This document shows positions 20,130-28,351 of a stretch of DNA of 64,000 bases, one piece after another. The position numbers and the translations under genes are program-made. This stretch comes from Desulfarculus baarsii DSM 2075 (GTDB taxonomy: Bacteria > Desulfobacterota > Desulfarculia > Desulfarculales > Desulfarculaceae): assembly GCF_000143965.1 (NCBI RefSeq), contig NC_014365.1:1515501-1579500 (forward strand). Direction: 5' to 3'. Each line of letters starts with the position of its first letter. Positions within the stretch are counted from its first letter, which is position 1. The notes below the pieces were generated by a model. That model was not told the origin of the DNA. It made no database searches and saw nothing but the letters and a program-made list of their open reading frames with translations.

Positions 20130-21508
20130 CACATAGCCTCCCAGTTGCCCGGATTCATGATCCCGGCCGGATCGAGCATGGCCCGCACGCGGCCCATCAG
20201 GGCCAGCGCGCCCGGATCCATGCGCGCCATGATCTGTTTCTGGGCCGGCGCCTCGGCCTTCCAGGGGATGCCGCCCATGTCCAGGGCCGCCAGGTTGGTC
20301 TCCTCCAGGGCGGCCTGGGCCCGCGCGATGTCGGCCTGGTCGGCCCGGTTGAAGGCGTAGGCGTAGAAGAACATCATGGCGTGGCCCTGGCCGATGACCC
20401 GACAGCCCAGCGAATAGGCCACATCGTGGCGCTCGGCCACCTCCAGTCCGGTGCGATAGGCCTGGGCGAAGCGGTCGATGGGCATGATCGCCCCGACGTA
20501 TTCAAAACCGCCGCCTTTTTTGACGTCGGCGAACTTGGCCAGGTTACTGGCCGGCTCTTCCATGAAGTTTTTCTTCATCGGCGGCGGCAGCATCATGAAG
20601 CCGCCCACCCGCTGTTTGATGAGGTCGCCGACGGCCGCGCTGAGCAGTTCGCGCTTCCAGGTCAGTTCTTCCTTGCTGTTGGCCGAATAAACGGCGTTGA
20701 AGTTGATCAGGCCATTGGCCCAAGCCGGCACGGGGGTCATCCAGGCGGTCATGTCCTCGATCACGCCCACGCCGGTGAGCTTGTTGATCACCTGGGCCCC
20801 CAACTCGGCGTCCTCGCAGACAAAGATGCGCACGTCGTTGAACGGCCGGCGGGGGAACAACTTGATGGCCAGCTTGGTCACCACGCCGGTGGCGCCGGCC
20901 CAGCCCAGGAACAGCCCGGCCAGATCGGGCAGGGGGGCCCGGCCGAACCACTCCGGCGAGACGGCGCAGGTGCCCAGGCGGGCCAGTTCGCCGTCGGGCA
21001 GCACCACTTCCAGGCCGCCCAGTTGATCGGTGTGATAGCCAGCCCAGGCCGACATGTGGCCCGAGCCGTGGATGAGCATGTTGCCGCCGACGGTGGCGAT
21101 GGGCGGGGCGTCGGGCATGGAGTGCTTGAGGTCGGGATGATGCTTTTTGAGATAGGCCTGGAGCATGCCCTCGGAACAGCCGGCCTCGACCACGGCGTAA
21201 CGGCAGAGGGCGTTGACCTCCAGGACACGGTTCATGCGCTTGAGATCCAAGACCAGCCCGCCCTTGAGCGGCCTGGTCAGGCCGGAAAGCACCAGCCCCC
21301 CGCCCATGGGCACCACCGGCACTTTATGTTGGCCGGCCAGGCGCACGATGGCCTGGATTTGGGCCGCGTCGGCGGGCATGGCCACCACGTCGGGGTCCGA
21401 GGGCGGCATGGTGCCCTGGTCGCGGGAATAGATGAAGCGCTCCTCGGCCGCGTCGGAGACAAAGGCCTCGCCGACGATCCGTTTCAATTGCTCGATGAAT
21501 TGCCGCAT
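20129..21508 (-). CDS. FAD-binding oxidoreductase (GlcD family)
   Basis: 459 residues. PCMH/VAO-type FAD domain at the N-terminus (VPVVPMGGGLVLSGLTRPLKG and IATVGGNMLIHGSGHMSA), then a GlcD-type C-terminal domain ending AGIMNPGNWEAM. The family oxidises 2-hydroxy acids (glycolate, D-lactate) or similar. This protein lacks an Fe-S domain of its own and lies between two CCG-type Fe-S genes, which suggests a three-subunit dehydrogenase. Substrate unknown. Confidence 0.86.
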
Positions 21509-21514
21509 GTCGTT

Positions 21515-22555
21515 CTAGCCTCCCATCACCAGCATTTGTTCGCCCAGGGCCATCTGGCACAGCTCGCTCATCAAGATGGGAATCACGCCGGCCTCGAAGA
21601 CGTCGTGGCCCATGGTCATCAGGCAGGCCGGGCAGTTGAACACGCAGAACTGGGCCCCCACGGCCTTCATGTCGTCGATGTTCCTGCGCAGAAGATCGTC
21701 GGCCAACTGATCGCGCTGGTGCAGGCGGGGCACTCCGCCGCAGCACAGGGCGTTGTCGCGGTCGTATTGGCGCTGGGGCCGTTGCGCGCCGATCAGCGCG
21801 AAGATGTCGTCGACCAGCGGCTGCATCTGGGGACTCAAGCGGCTGGAGCAGGGCTGCTGATAGGCCACGGTCAGGCCCAGGGGCTTGATCTTGTCCTTGA
21901 GGCCGGTCAGGCGCTCCAGCAGATACTCGTAGAGGTGGATCGACTTCCACGGCACGTCGATGTTGAAGGCCGGGGCCAACTGGGTGTAGGTGCCATAGCA
22001 TTCGTCGTGGTAGCAGACGATCTCGGTTATGCCGTTGGGCTCCAGGTGTTCTTTCCAGATCGTCTCGATGACCTTGGGCAGGCGTTGGCGGATGGTCGAA
22101 TTGCCGGCGGTGTGCAGCCACATGACGTTGCAAAAAATATCCGAGCCGACAAAATACGAAGCGCCCTTGAACAGGTCGCCGCGCACCATGCGCGTGAGCA
22201 TGGGGAAAAAGCACATGTTGATCACTGGATCGTGCAGAGGGCCGGGCTCGCGCACGCGGCGCGGGGCCATCATGGCCTCTTGCTGATGAATCAGCGGCAG
22301 CGGCGCGGGCCAGAGGCCCAGTTGCTCCTGTCGCTCGACCATCAGGTAAAACGGGTGGTTGCCGTTGGGACATCGCTGTTCGCAGGCGTAGCAGGTCAGG
22401 CAGTCCTCCAGGGCCTTGGCCTTTTGCCCGGCCAGGATCAGCCGCCGCTGTTCCTTGGCCGAGTCCAGGTCGAAGTCCATGTATTGGCAGCGCGTCAGGC
22501 AATCGATGGTCGGGCACGCGGCGCAGATGGCCGGGTCGTAGTTCAGGTCGTACAC
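21515..22555 (-). CDS. Fe-S protein with CCG domains (heterodisulfide reductase-like)
   Basis: 346 residues; GTG start with GGGGAGGA upstream. N-terminal clusters PAICAACPTIDCLTRCQY and EDCLTCYACEQRCPNG, then CCG-like modules: CYHDECYGTYTQ with NALCCGGVPRLHQ, and VFNCPACLMTMG. First gene of the three-gene redox module and six bases before the FAD gene. It resembles the HdrB/HdrD-like Fe-S proteins that pass electrons between quinone or thiol carriers and a flavoprotein. Confidence 0.84.
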   Translation of the reverse strand: MYDLNYDPAICAACPTIDCLTRCQYMDFDLDSAKEQRRLILAGQKAKALEDCLTCYACEQRCPNGNHPFYLMVERQEQLGLWPAPLPLIHQQEAMMAPRRVREPGPLHDPVINMCFFPMLTRMVRGDLFKGASYFVGSDIFCNVMWLHTAGNSTIRQRLPKVIETIWKEHLEPNGITEIVCYHDECYGTYTQLAPAFNIDVPWKSIHLYEYLLERLTGLKDKIKPLGLTVAYQQPCSSRLSPQMQPLVDDIFALIGAQRPQRQYDRDNALCCGGVPRLHQRDQLADDLLRRNIDDMKAVGAQFCVFNCPACLMTMGHDVFEAGVIPILMSELCQMALGEQMLVMGG

Positions 22556-22663
22556 CGGATTCCTCCCCAGTTTTTGGTGATGGATATGTTGTCACGTGGG
22601 CAATCCGGCGGTCAATGGGAAAAACAACCATATGCACTAGTGGATGACATGAATATTGGCCAA

Positions 22664-22688
22664 AGAAAAAGCCCCGCTTTGGCGGGGC
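22664..22688 (-). terminator. Intrinsic terminator downstream of the HsdR-N gene
   Basis: Read on the minus strand, GCCCCGCC-AAA-GCGGGGC is followed by TTTTTCTTT. Positioned 25 bases past the stop codon. Confidence 0.7.
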
Positions 22689-22713
22689 CTTGCAAAAAGG
22701 CGGCGGCGGCGGC

Positions 22714-23232
22714 TCAGACCGTGCACTGGCCCGGGCACTGGATGAAACCATAGGCGTCGTGGATGCGCAGGGCCTTTTCGCGCTGGGCCGGCGTCGAGCG
22801 GCGCGGCGTGGCCTCCGCGACCAGTCGGCCCAGGCGCTCCGGGCCGGGGATGGCCGCCAGCCCCGTGTCCACGACCTTGCCCGTGGCCACGTCCAACAGC
22901 TCGGCGTCCTGGCCGTTGGTGACCACGGCCAGGGGCAGCCAGGCGTCATCGCTGAGCAGGCGGGCGGTGGCCAGGGCCTCTTGCTCGCGGCTGACCAGCG
23001 AGCCCCGCGCGCAACGTATGATCATCGCCGGCCGCCCGGCGTGCTTGACCAACAGATCGGCGCTGACGCAGAGCGTGCGGCCCCGATGTTCGACCAGCCG
23101 GCCAAAGCCCACCTCCACCTCGCCGCGCTCGTAGCCCAATTCCAGCAGCAGCTTTTCCACGGCCTGGCGCACGTATTCGTCGTCACAGTAGGGCAGGAGG
23201 CGTCCGGTTATCAAATCTCTTTGCTGGCTCAT
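22714..23232 (-). CDS. Stand-alone type I restriction HsdR N-terminal-like nuclease domain
   Basis: 172 residues from an ATG with AGGAGG directly upstream. Matches the HSDR_N_2 family: VRQAVEKLLLELGYERGEVEVGFG, then LVKHAGRPAMIIRCARGSL (a PD-(D/E)xK-like fold region) and VVTNGQDAELLDVATGKV. In full HsdR this domain is the nuclease; here there is no helicase and no HsdM/HsdS nearby. Small free-standing versions are common in Desulfobacterota and their role is unknown. Divergent from the phosphoesterase gene. Confidence 0.75.
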   Translation of the reverse strand: MSQQRDLITGRLLPYCDDEYVRQAVEKLLLELGYERGEVEVGFGRLVEHRGRTLCVSADLLVKHAGRPAMIIRCARGSLVSREQEALATARLLSDDAWLPLAVVTNGQDAELLDVATGKVVDTGLAAIPGPERLGRLVAEATPRRSTPAQREKALRIHDAYGFIQCPGQCTV

Positions 23233-23271
23233 TTTTATCCTCCTCGCCTCGGCTGGCCGGGGGATGCTAGA

Positions 23272-24003
23272 ATGCTTCATATGAAGCTGGCGATCGTTTC
23301 CGACATCCACGGCAACCTGGAGGCGTTCCAGGCGGTTTTGGCCGATATCGCCGACCAAGGCGTCGAAGAGCGTTTTTGTCTGGGCGACCTGGTGGGCTAC
23401 GGCCCCGACCCGCTGGCGGTCATCGATCTGGCGCGGCGGGAGGGCTTTGCCTGCGTGATGGGCAACCACGACCAAGCCGTTGTCGAGCCGGCCAGCCTGA
23501 GTTGGTTCAACCCCTTGGCCCGGCGCTCGCTGGAGCTTATCGCCAACCTCATCGACGAGCCCGCGCGGCGTTTCCTGGCCGGCCTGCCTATGTTTATTGT
23601 TAAGCATGGCTGCCGGTTCGTGCACGGTTTCCCGCCCGATAGCGCGCGGACTTATTTCTTCGAGGTGACCGGCCCGCGCCTGCGCCGCGCCCTGGAAGGC
23701 CTGGCCGAGGATATTTGTTTCGTGGGCCACACCCACGAACTGGAGATCGCCAGCCTGGTCGACGGCTGGGTGACGCCCTGCGGCCTGATCCAGGGCGCTT
23801 ACGACCTGGGTCGCGGCAAGCACATCATCAACATTGGCAGCGTCGGCCAGCCCCGCGACGGCGATCGCAGCGCCAAATACGTTTTGTGGGACGTGGAGCG
23901 CCGCCGGCTGGAGGTGCGCTTCGTGGCCTACGACCCCGCGCCCACCGTGGCCAAGATCCTGGCCCTGGGCCTGCCCGAGCATCACGCCTCGCGGTTGCTG
24001 TGA
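23272..24003 (+). CDS. Calcineurin-like metallophosphoesterase (YfcE/MJ0936-like)
   Basis: 243 residues. Metal-binding motifs of the family in order: IVSDIHGN, LGDLVGYGPDP, MGNHDQAVV, GHTHE and NIGSVGQPRDGDRSA. Members hydrolyse phosphodiesters or phosphomonoesters with two metal ions; substrate unknown. The start is either ATG 23272 (GGGGG at 8 bases) or ATG 23281 (the usual family N-terminus MKLAIVSD). The kinase gene begins 13 bases after the stop, so both probably share a transcript. Confidence 0.88.
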   Translation: MLHMKLAIVSDIHGNLEAFQAVLADIADQGVEERFCLGDLVGYGPDPLAVIDLARREGFACVMGNHDQAVVEPASLSWFNPLARRSLELIANLIDEPARRFLAGLPMFIVKHGCRFVHGFPPDSARTYFFEVTGPRLRRALEGLAEDICFVGHTHELEIASLVDGWVTPCGLIQGAYDLGRGKHIINIGSVGQPRDGDRSAKYVLWDVERRRLEVRFVAYDPAPTVAKILALGLPEHHASRLL

Positions 24004-24016
24004 TGGGCGCTTCTCA

Positions 24017-25360
24017 TTGAAATTGATCGGCAAATATCAAGTGCTGGGGCTGTTGGGCCGTGGCGGCATGGGCGTGGTCCACAAAGTCGCCGCGCCGGGC
24101 GGCTGGCCCTTGCTGGCCTTGAAGCTCTTGCGGCCGAGCGATCTGTTGGCCAGGCTGTGGGGCCGGGCCGAGTTGCGCCGCCGCTTCGCGCGGGAGGCTC
24201 GGCTGCTGGCCGGCCTGCGCCACCCCAATCTGGTGGCCGTGCTGGACATGGATCTGGTGGCCAACCCGCCCTATTATGTTATGGAATACCTCTGCGACAA
24301 CCTGGGCCAGCTCATCGGCGAGGGCTACGACCCCCAAACGCCCAGCCGCGTCCTGCGGCCCGAACGGGCCCTGGCGCTGACGCGCCAAGCCCTGGCCGGC
24401 CTGGCGGCCCTGCATCGGGCGGGGGTGGTCCACCGTGATTTCAAGCCCTACAATCTGTTGCTCGACGACCAAGGCCGGGCGCGGCTGGCCGATCTGGGCC
24501 TTTCGCGGCTGCGCGGCGAGCGCCGGCCCGGCCCGGCCAACCTGAAGGTTGGCTCGCCCCACTACGCCGCGCCCGAGCAGGTGGCCGACCCCGAATCGGC
24601 CGGCCCGGCCGCGGACCTCTACGCCGTGGCGGTCTGCCTGCATCGCCTGGTGACGGGCCTGTTGCCCGGGGCCTTGCCGGCCAGCGCCCTGGCCCCCGGC
24701 CTGGACAGCGCGTGGGATGATTTTTTTGGCCGGGCGTTGGCCGCCGATCCGGCCAGGCGACCGGCCAGCGCCGGGCGCATGATCGACGACTTGAGCGCCC
24801 TTGGCCGCCGCTGGGCCGTCCGGCGTGGCGAACTCTGCGCCCTGGCCCAGCCCTGGCCCGGCGTCGCGCAACGCGAGGCCTCACCCGCCCCCTTGCCCGC
24901 GCGCCCGGCCAAGTTCGGGCCCAAGCAGGCTCGCCAGCGCCTGGGCCTGGATGAGCTCTGGCGGCCGCTGGCCCGGCCGGCCCGCCTGGCGGCGATCGAC
25001 GATCGGTTGGCGCGCGACCTGGACCGCGGCCTGATCTGGCAGCGCGGCGGCTCGGGCCGACCCATGGACTGGCCCAGCGCCCAGGCTTGGGCGGCCGAGT
25101 TGGCCCAGAGTGGCTTTGCCGGCCGTCACGACTGGCGCTTGCCCACCGCCGCCGAGGCGGCCACGCTGATCGGCCCGCCACCGGCCCAGGGCGGCCTGTG
25201 CCTGGAGTCGATCTTCGATCAGGCCCAGAGCCGCCTGTGGACCAGCGACCGCGCTTCGTTTCGCGCCGCCTGGATGGTCGGTTTGCGCACGGGCTTCGTG
25301 GGCCGCCAGGACTTCACCTGCCGCAACCACGTCCGCGCCGTTGGCGGCCCGATCCTATAG
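24017..25360 (+). CDS. Ser/Thr protein kinase with DUF1566-like C-terminal domain
   Basis: About 447 residues; no ATG is available and the start is probably TTG 24017 (or 24023). Hanks-type kinase at about 1-275: GRGGMGVV (glycine loop), LALKLL (lysine), [12 protein letters not shown] (catalytic loop), LADLGLSR (in place of DFG) and YAAPEQ. A linker follows, then a C-terminal domain (about 335-447) with [23 protein letters not shown] and LWTSDRAS, the pattern of DUF1566/Lcl_C lectin-like domains. No transmembrane segment, so both parts are cytoplasmic. Possibly a sensor kinase reading a ligand through the C-terminal domain; that is inference. Confidence 0.82.
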   Translation: MKLIGKYQVLGLLGRGGMGVVHKVAAPGGWPLLALKLLRPSDLLARLWGRAELRRRFAREARLLAGLRHPNLVAVLDMDLVANPPYYVMEYLCDNLGQLIGEGYDPQTPSRVLRPERALALTRQALAGLAALHRAGVVHRDFKPYNLLLDDQGRARLADLGLSRLRGERRPGPANLKVGSPHYAAPEQVADPESAGPAADLYAVAVCLHRLVTGLLPGALPASALAPGLDSAWDDFFGRALAADPARRPASAGRMIDDLSALGRRWAVRRGELCALAQPWPGVAQREASPAPLPARPAKFGPKQARQRLGLDELWRPLARPARLAAIDDRLARDLDRGLIWQRGGSGRPMDWPSAQAWAAELAQSGFAGRHDWRLPTAAEAATLIGPPPAQGGLCLESIFDQAQSRLWTSDRASFRAAWMVGLRTGFVGRQDFTCRNHVRAVGGPIL

Positions 25361-25981
25361 CCCGCCCCGGCCCCGCGCCAATTGGCCGGCGATGCGCGCC
25401 ACGTGACGGCCCTGGAAGCGGGCGATGGACAGCTCGTTTTTGCTGGGTTGGCGCGAACCATCGTTGGCGGCGATGGTGGTGGCCCCATAGGGCGTGCCGC
25501 CGCTGATCTCGCCCATCTCCAAAAGCCCCGGCTCGGTGAAGGGCACGCCGACGAGGATCATGCCGTGGTGCAAAAGCGTGGTGTGAAAGCTGAGGATGGT
25601 CGATTCCTGACCACCGTGCTGGGTGCCGGTGCTGGCGAAGACGCTGCCCAGCTTGCCGACAAGCTCGCCGCGCACCCAAAGCTGCGAGGTGCGGTCGAGG
25701 AAGTTGCGCATCTGCGAGCACATCATGCCAAAGCGGGTGGGCGTGCCAAAGATGATGGCGTCGGCCTGGGCCAGCTCGGCCGGCTCGGCCACGGGCACGT
25801 GGGCGAAGGCCCGCCTGGTCTTGTCGGCGCCGCTTTGGGCCAAGGCCGCCTCGGGCACCAGCTCGGGCACCTGATAGAGGGCCACCTCGGCCCCCGGCTC
25901 GCGCCTGGCCCCTTCGGCCACGGCCTCGGCCAACTTATACACGTGGCCGTACATGCTGTAGAAAACGATATGAACGCGCAT
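25355..25981 (-). CDS. wrbA: NAD(P)H:quinone oxidoreductase, WrbA family
   Basis: 208 residues from an ATG with AGGGGG upstream. Flavodoxin-like fold: [20 protein letters not shown] (FMN phosphate loop), [34 protein letters not shown] and [11 protein letters not shown], all WrbA hallmarks. Two-electron quinone reductase that limits redox cycling. Its stop overlaps the end of the convergent kinase gene by six bases. Confidence 0.93.
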   Translation of the reverse strand: MRVHIVFYSMYGHVYKLAEAVAEGARREPGAEVALYQVPELVPEAALAQSGADKTRRAFAHVPVAEPAELAQADAIIFGTPTRFGMMCSQMRNFLDRTSQLWVRGELVGKLGSVFASTGTQHGGQESTILSFHTTLLHHGMILVGVPFTEPGLLEMGEISGGTPYGATTIAANDGSRQPSKNELSIARFQGRHVARIAGQLARGRGGL

Positions 25982-26104
25982 CAAAAAACCCCCTTGGCTG
26001 TGGGACAAACCACCGGCCGCGCGCATGACGGTTGCATCGCCGCGCGCGGGCCGTTATGTTGATTGTAACCCGTCGCCAACGGCCAACCAACAAGGAAAGC
26101 GCCG

Positions 26105-26881
26105 ATGGAAAAGCCGCACTCAGACCTCGACTGGATCGAAAAGCTGCTGATCGCCGCCGGGCTGGTGACGCTTTCCACTTTTTTGTACGTGGCCCACTAT
26201 TTTTTGTTCGACAGCGCCCACGGCCCGGCCTACTACGCCGACAAGGTTTTTTCGCACATCGCCTTCTTGCCCATACACGCCCTGGTGCTGGGCGTGATCA
26301 TTGACGGCATGATCACTTTCCGCGAGCGCCAGGGGCGCAAGCGGCGACTGAACATGTTCCTGGGCATCTTTTTCCGCCAACTGGGGGCCGACATCCTGGC
26401 CATGGCCAGCGGCCTGTGCCAGAACCGCGACGAGCTCGACGCCATCACCGTGGTGCATCAGCAATGGGGCGCCCGCGATTTTCGCCGCGCCCGCCAGGGC
26501 CTGGCCGCCTTTCGGCCACGCATGGCCGCCGACGAAAAACAGGTGCTGGCCCTGCTGGATTATCTGCGCCAGCGCGAGGGCGATATCCTGGAGATGACCC
26601 GCAACCCCCTGGTGCTGGAATTCGAGGATCTTTACCACGGGTTGATCTCGCTTTTTCACCTCATCGAGGAGATCCACTACCGCAACTCCGACCAGGCCTT
26701 TTCGCCGGGCGAATTGACCCACCTGGCCAAGGACGTGGGCAAGTCGCTCAAGCAACTTTCGCATCTCTGGCTGATTTATCTGGAGCACCTCAAGGCCGAG
26801 CACCCGGTGTTGTTCCACTGCCAGGTGGGCGTGTGCAGCACCATCGGGACCATGCTGCTGGAGGACCGCTACGACGATTGA
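26105..26881 (+). CDS. Membrane protein of unknown function
   Basis: 258 residues, family not recognised. Two hydrophobic segments near the N-terminus (about 13-33, IEKLLIAAGLVTLSTFLYVA; about 48-66, HIAFLPIHALVLGVIIDGM) form a hairpin, followed by a basic stop-transfer region (RERQGRKRRL) and a soluble alpha-helical domain of about 180 residues, predicted cytoplasmic by the positive-inside rule. Histidine-containing helices (FHLIEEIHYRN; HPVLFHCQVG) are notable. ATG with AAGGAAAGCGCC upstream. Monocistronic between wrbA and a bidirectional terminator. Confidence 0.75.
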   Translation: MEKPHSDLDWIEKLLIAAGLVTLSTFLYVAHYFLFDSAHGPAYYADKVFSHIAFLPIHALVLGVIIDGMITFRERQGRKRRLNMFLGIFFRQLGADILAMASGLCQNRDELDAITVVHQQWGARDFRRARQGLAAFRPRMAADEKQVLALLDYLRQREGDILEMTRNPLVLEFEDLYHGLISLFHLIEEIHYRNSDQAFSPGELTHLAKDVGKSLKQLSHLWLIYLEHLKAEHPVLFHCQVGVCSTIGTMLLEDRYDD

Positions 26882-26897
26882 AGGACGCGGCGGCCCC

Positions 26898-26929
26898 AAA
26901 AAAGCAAACCCCCGGCGCGAGGCCGGGGG
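26898..26929. terminator. Bidirectional intrinsic terminator
   Basis: Perfect 8-bp stem CCCCCGGC/GCCGGGGG (26909-26916, 26922-26929) with a five-base loop. On the minus strand it is followed by TTTGCTTTTTT, a good T tract serving the 30-codon gene and ackA; on the plus strand only by CTTT. Confidence 0.7.
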
Positions 26930-26952
26930 CTTTGGCCGATCGGGCCGGCGCT

Positions 26953-27045
26953 CTAGCGGTCGTTCTTGGTGCCGAAATAGACCAGCGACGTCACGCACGA
27001 CCAGAAAAAGGCCGCGCCCAGAGCGCCGAGAATCACGTCGAACAT
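26953..27045 (-). CDS. Small single-span membrane protein, 30 residues
   Basis: Begins MFDVILGALG and ends YFGTKNDR, with an uninterrupted hydrophobic middle (about residues 4-24) that suits one membrane helix and a charged C-terminus. GGAGG lies six bases before the ATG, among the best ribosome sites of the window, and an intrinsic terminator lies 24 bases after the stop. It follows ackA by 94 bases on the same strand, so it may be the last gene of pta-ackA or have its own transcript. The layout resembles small accessory subunits of transporters or oxidases, but no such partner is adjacent. Function unknown. Confidence 0.65.
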   Translation of the reverse strand: MFDVILGALGAAFFWSCVTSLVYFGTKNDR

Positions 27046-27139
27046 TTTTGTCCTCCATCCGTGCAAGGGGCCTTGTCGCCAGGTTTTTGGGGCATATTAA
27101 TACACCCCGGCCCGGCGGGAAAGTCTTTTCGCGCGCCTG

Positions 27140-28351
27140 TCAGCGCCCGCCGTTCAAGAGCTTTCGCGTCTCCTGGGCGATCTTGAGCTCCTCGTTGGTG
27201 GGCGTGACCAGCACCTGCACCAACGCGCCCTCGGGGCTGATCAGGCGCGGGCCGTGGTTGGGGGCCAGGTTGCGCGCCGGGTCGATGGCGATCCCCAAGC
27301 CCTCCAGGCCCCGGCAGCACAGCTCGCGCACCTGGGGCGCGTTTTCGCCGATGCCGGCGGTGAAGACCAGGGCGTCGAGCCGGCCCAGGGCGGCCAGGTA
27401 GGCGCCGATGTATTTTTTGATGCGGTAGGCGTAGACGGCCAGGGCCGTGGCGGCCTTTTCGTCGCCGTTGTGGCTGGCCTCGATGACCTGGCGCATGTCG
27501 TTGTGGCCGCAGAGGCCCTTGAGGCCGCTTTCCTTGTTGAGCAGGCGGTCGATGTCCTTCAGGCCCAGGCCCAACTGGTCGGCCAGAAAAAAGGGCAGGG
27601 CCGGGTCCACGTCGCCACTGCGCGTGCCCATGACCAGGCCCTCCAGGGGCGTCAGGCCCATGGTGGTGTCGATGCATCTGCCGCCGCGCACGGCGGCCAT
27701 GCTGGCCCCGTTGCCCAGGTGGACGGTGATGATGTCGAGTTCCTCGACTGGCCGGCCCAGAAACAGCGCGGTCTGCTCGGTGACGTACCAGTGGGAGGTG
27801 CCGTGGAAGCCGTAGCGCCGCACACGGTGCTTTTGGTAAAGCTCGTAGGGCAGGGCGTAGAGGAACGCCTCGGCCGGGATGGTCTGGTGAAAGGCCGTGT
27901 CAAATACGGCCACCTGGGCGGCCTGGGGGAAGATCTGCCGGGCCACGCGCACGCCCACCAGGTTTGGCGGGTTGTGCAGAGGGGCCAGGGCGGCGTTTTC
28001 CTCGATGGCGGCGATGACCGCCTCGTCGATGAGGCAGGGGGCCTTGAAGCGCTCGCCGCCGTGGACGACGCGGTGGCCCACGGCGTCGATGTCGGACTTG
28101 TGGGTGATGACGCCCACGCCGGGGGCGGTGAGCAGCTCGACGATCAGATCGAGGCCCTGGTGGTGGTCGGCGATGGCCCGGTCGTATTGGCCGAGCCTTT
28201 CCTGGCCGTCGATGAAGGCCTTGTGGCGCAGGGAGCTTTGCTCCTCGCCGATGCGTTCGGCCAGGCCCGAGGCCAGAATGACCGCGCGCTCCATGTCGAA
28301 GAGCTGATACTTGATCGATGAACTGCCGGTGTTGATGACCAGGATGCGCAT
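27140..28351 (-). CDS. ackA: Acetate kinase
   Basis: 403 residues. Interconverts acetyl phosphate + ADP and acetate + ATP. ASKHA-fold motifs: VINTGSSSIKYQLFD (phosphate 1), FDTAFHQTIP, RRYGFHGTSH, VHLGNGASM and FTAGIGENAP. The ATG overlaps the pta stop (TAATG on the minus strand), so the two steps of acetate activation or substrate-level phosphorylation are coupled. Confidence 0.95.
   Translation of the reverse strand: MRILVINTGSSSIKYQLFDMERAVILASGLAERIGEEQSSLRHKAFIDGQERLGQYDRAIADHHQGLDLIVELLTAPGVGVITHKSDIDAVGHRVVHGGERFKAPCLIDEAVIAAIEENAALAPLHNPPNLVGVRVARQIFPQAAQVAVFDTAFHQTIPAEAFLYALPYELYQKHRVRRYGFHGTSHWYVTEQTALFLGRPVEELDIITVHLGNGASMAAVRGGRCIDTTMGLTPLEGLVMGTRSGDVDPALPFFLADQLGLGLKDIDRLLNKESGLKGLCGHNDMRQVIEASHNGDEKAATALAVYAYRIKKYIGAYLAALGRLDALVFTAGIGENAPQVRELCCRGLEGLGIAIDPARNLAPNHGPRLISPEGALVQVLVTPTNEELKIAQETRKLLNGGR

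Noticed and set aside
20381-22753. 790-codon plus-strand frame across the Fe-S/FAD module
   Set aside because: Antisense to three genes with clear motifs; same GC-driven artefact.
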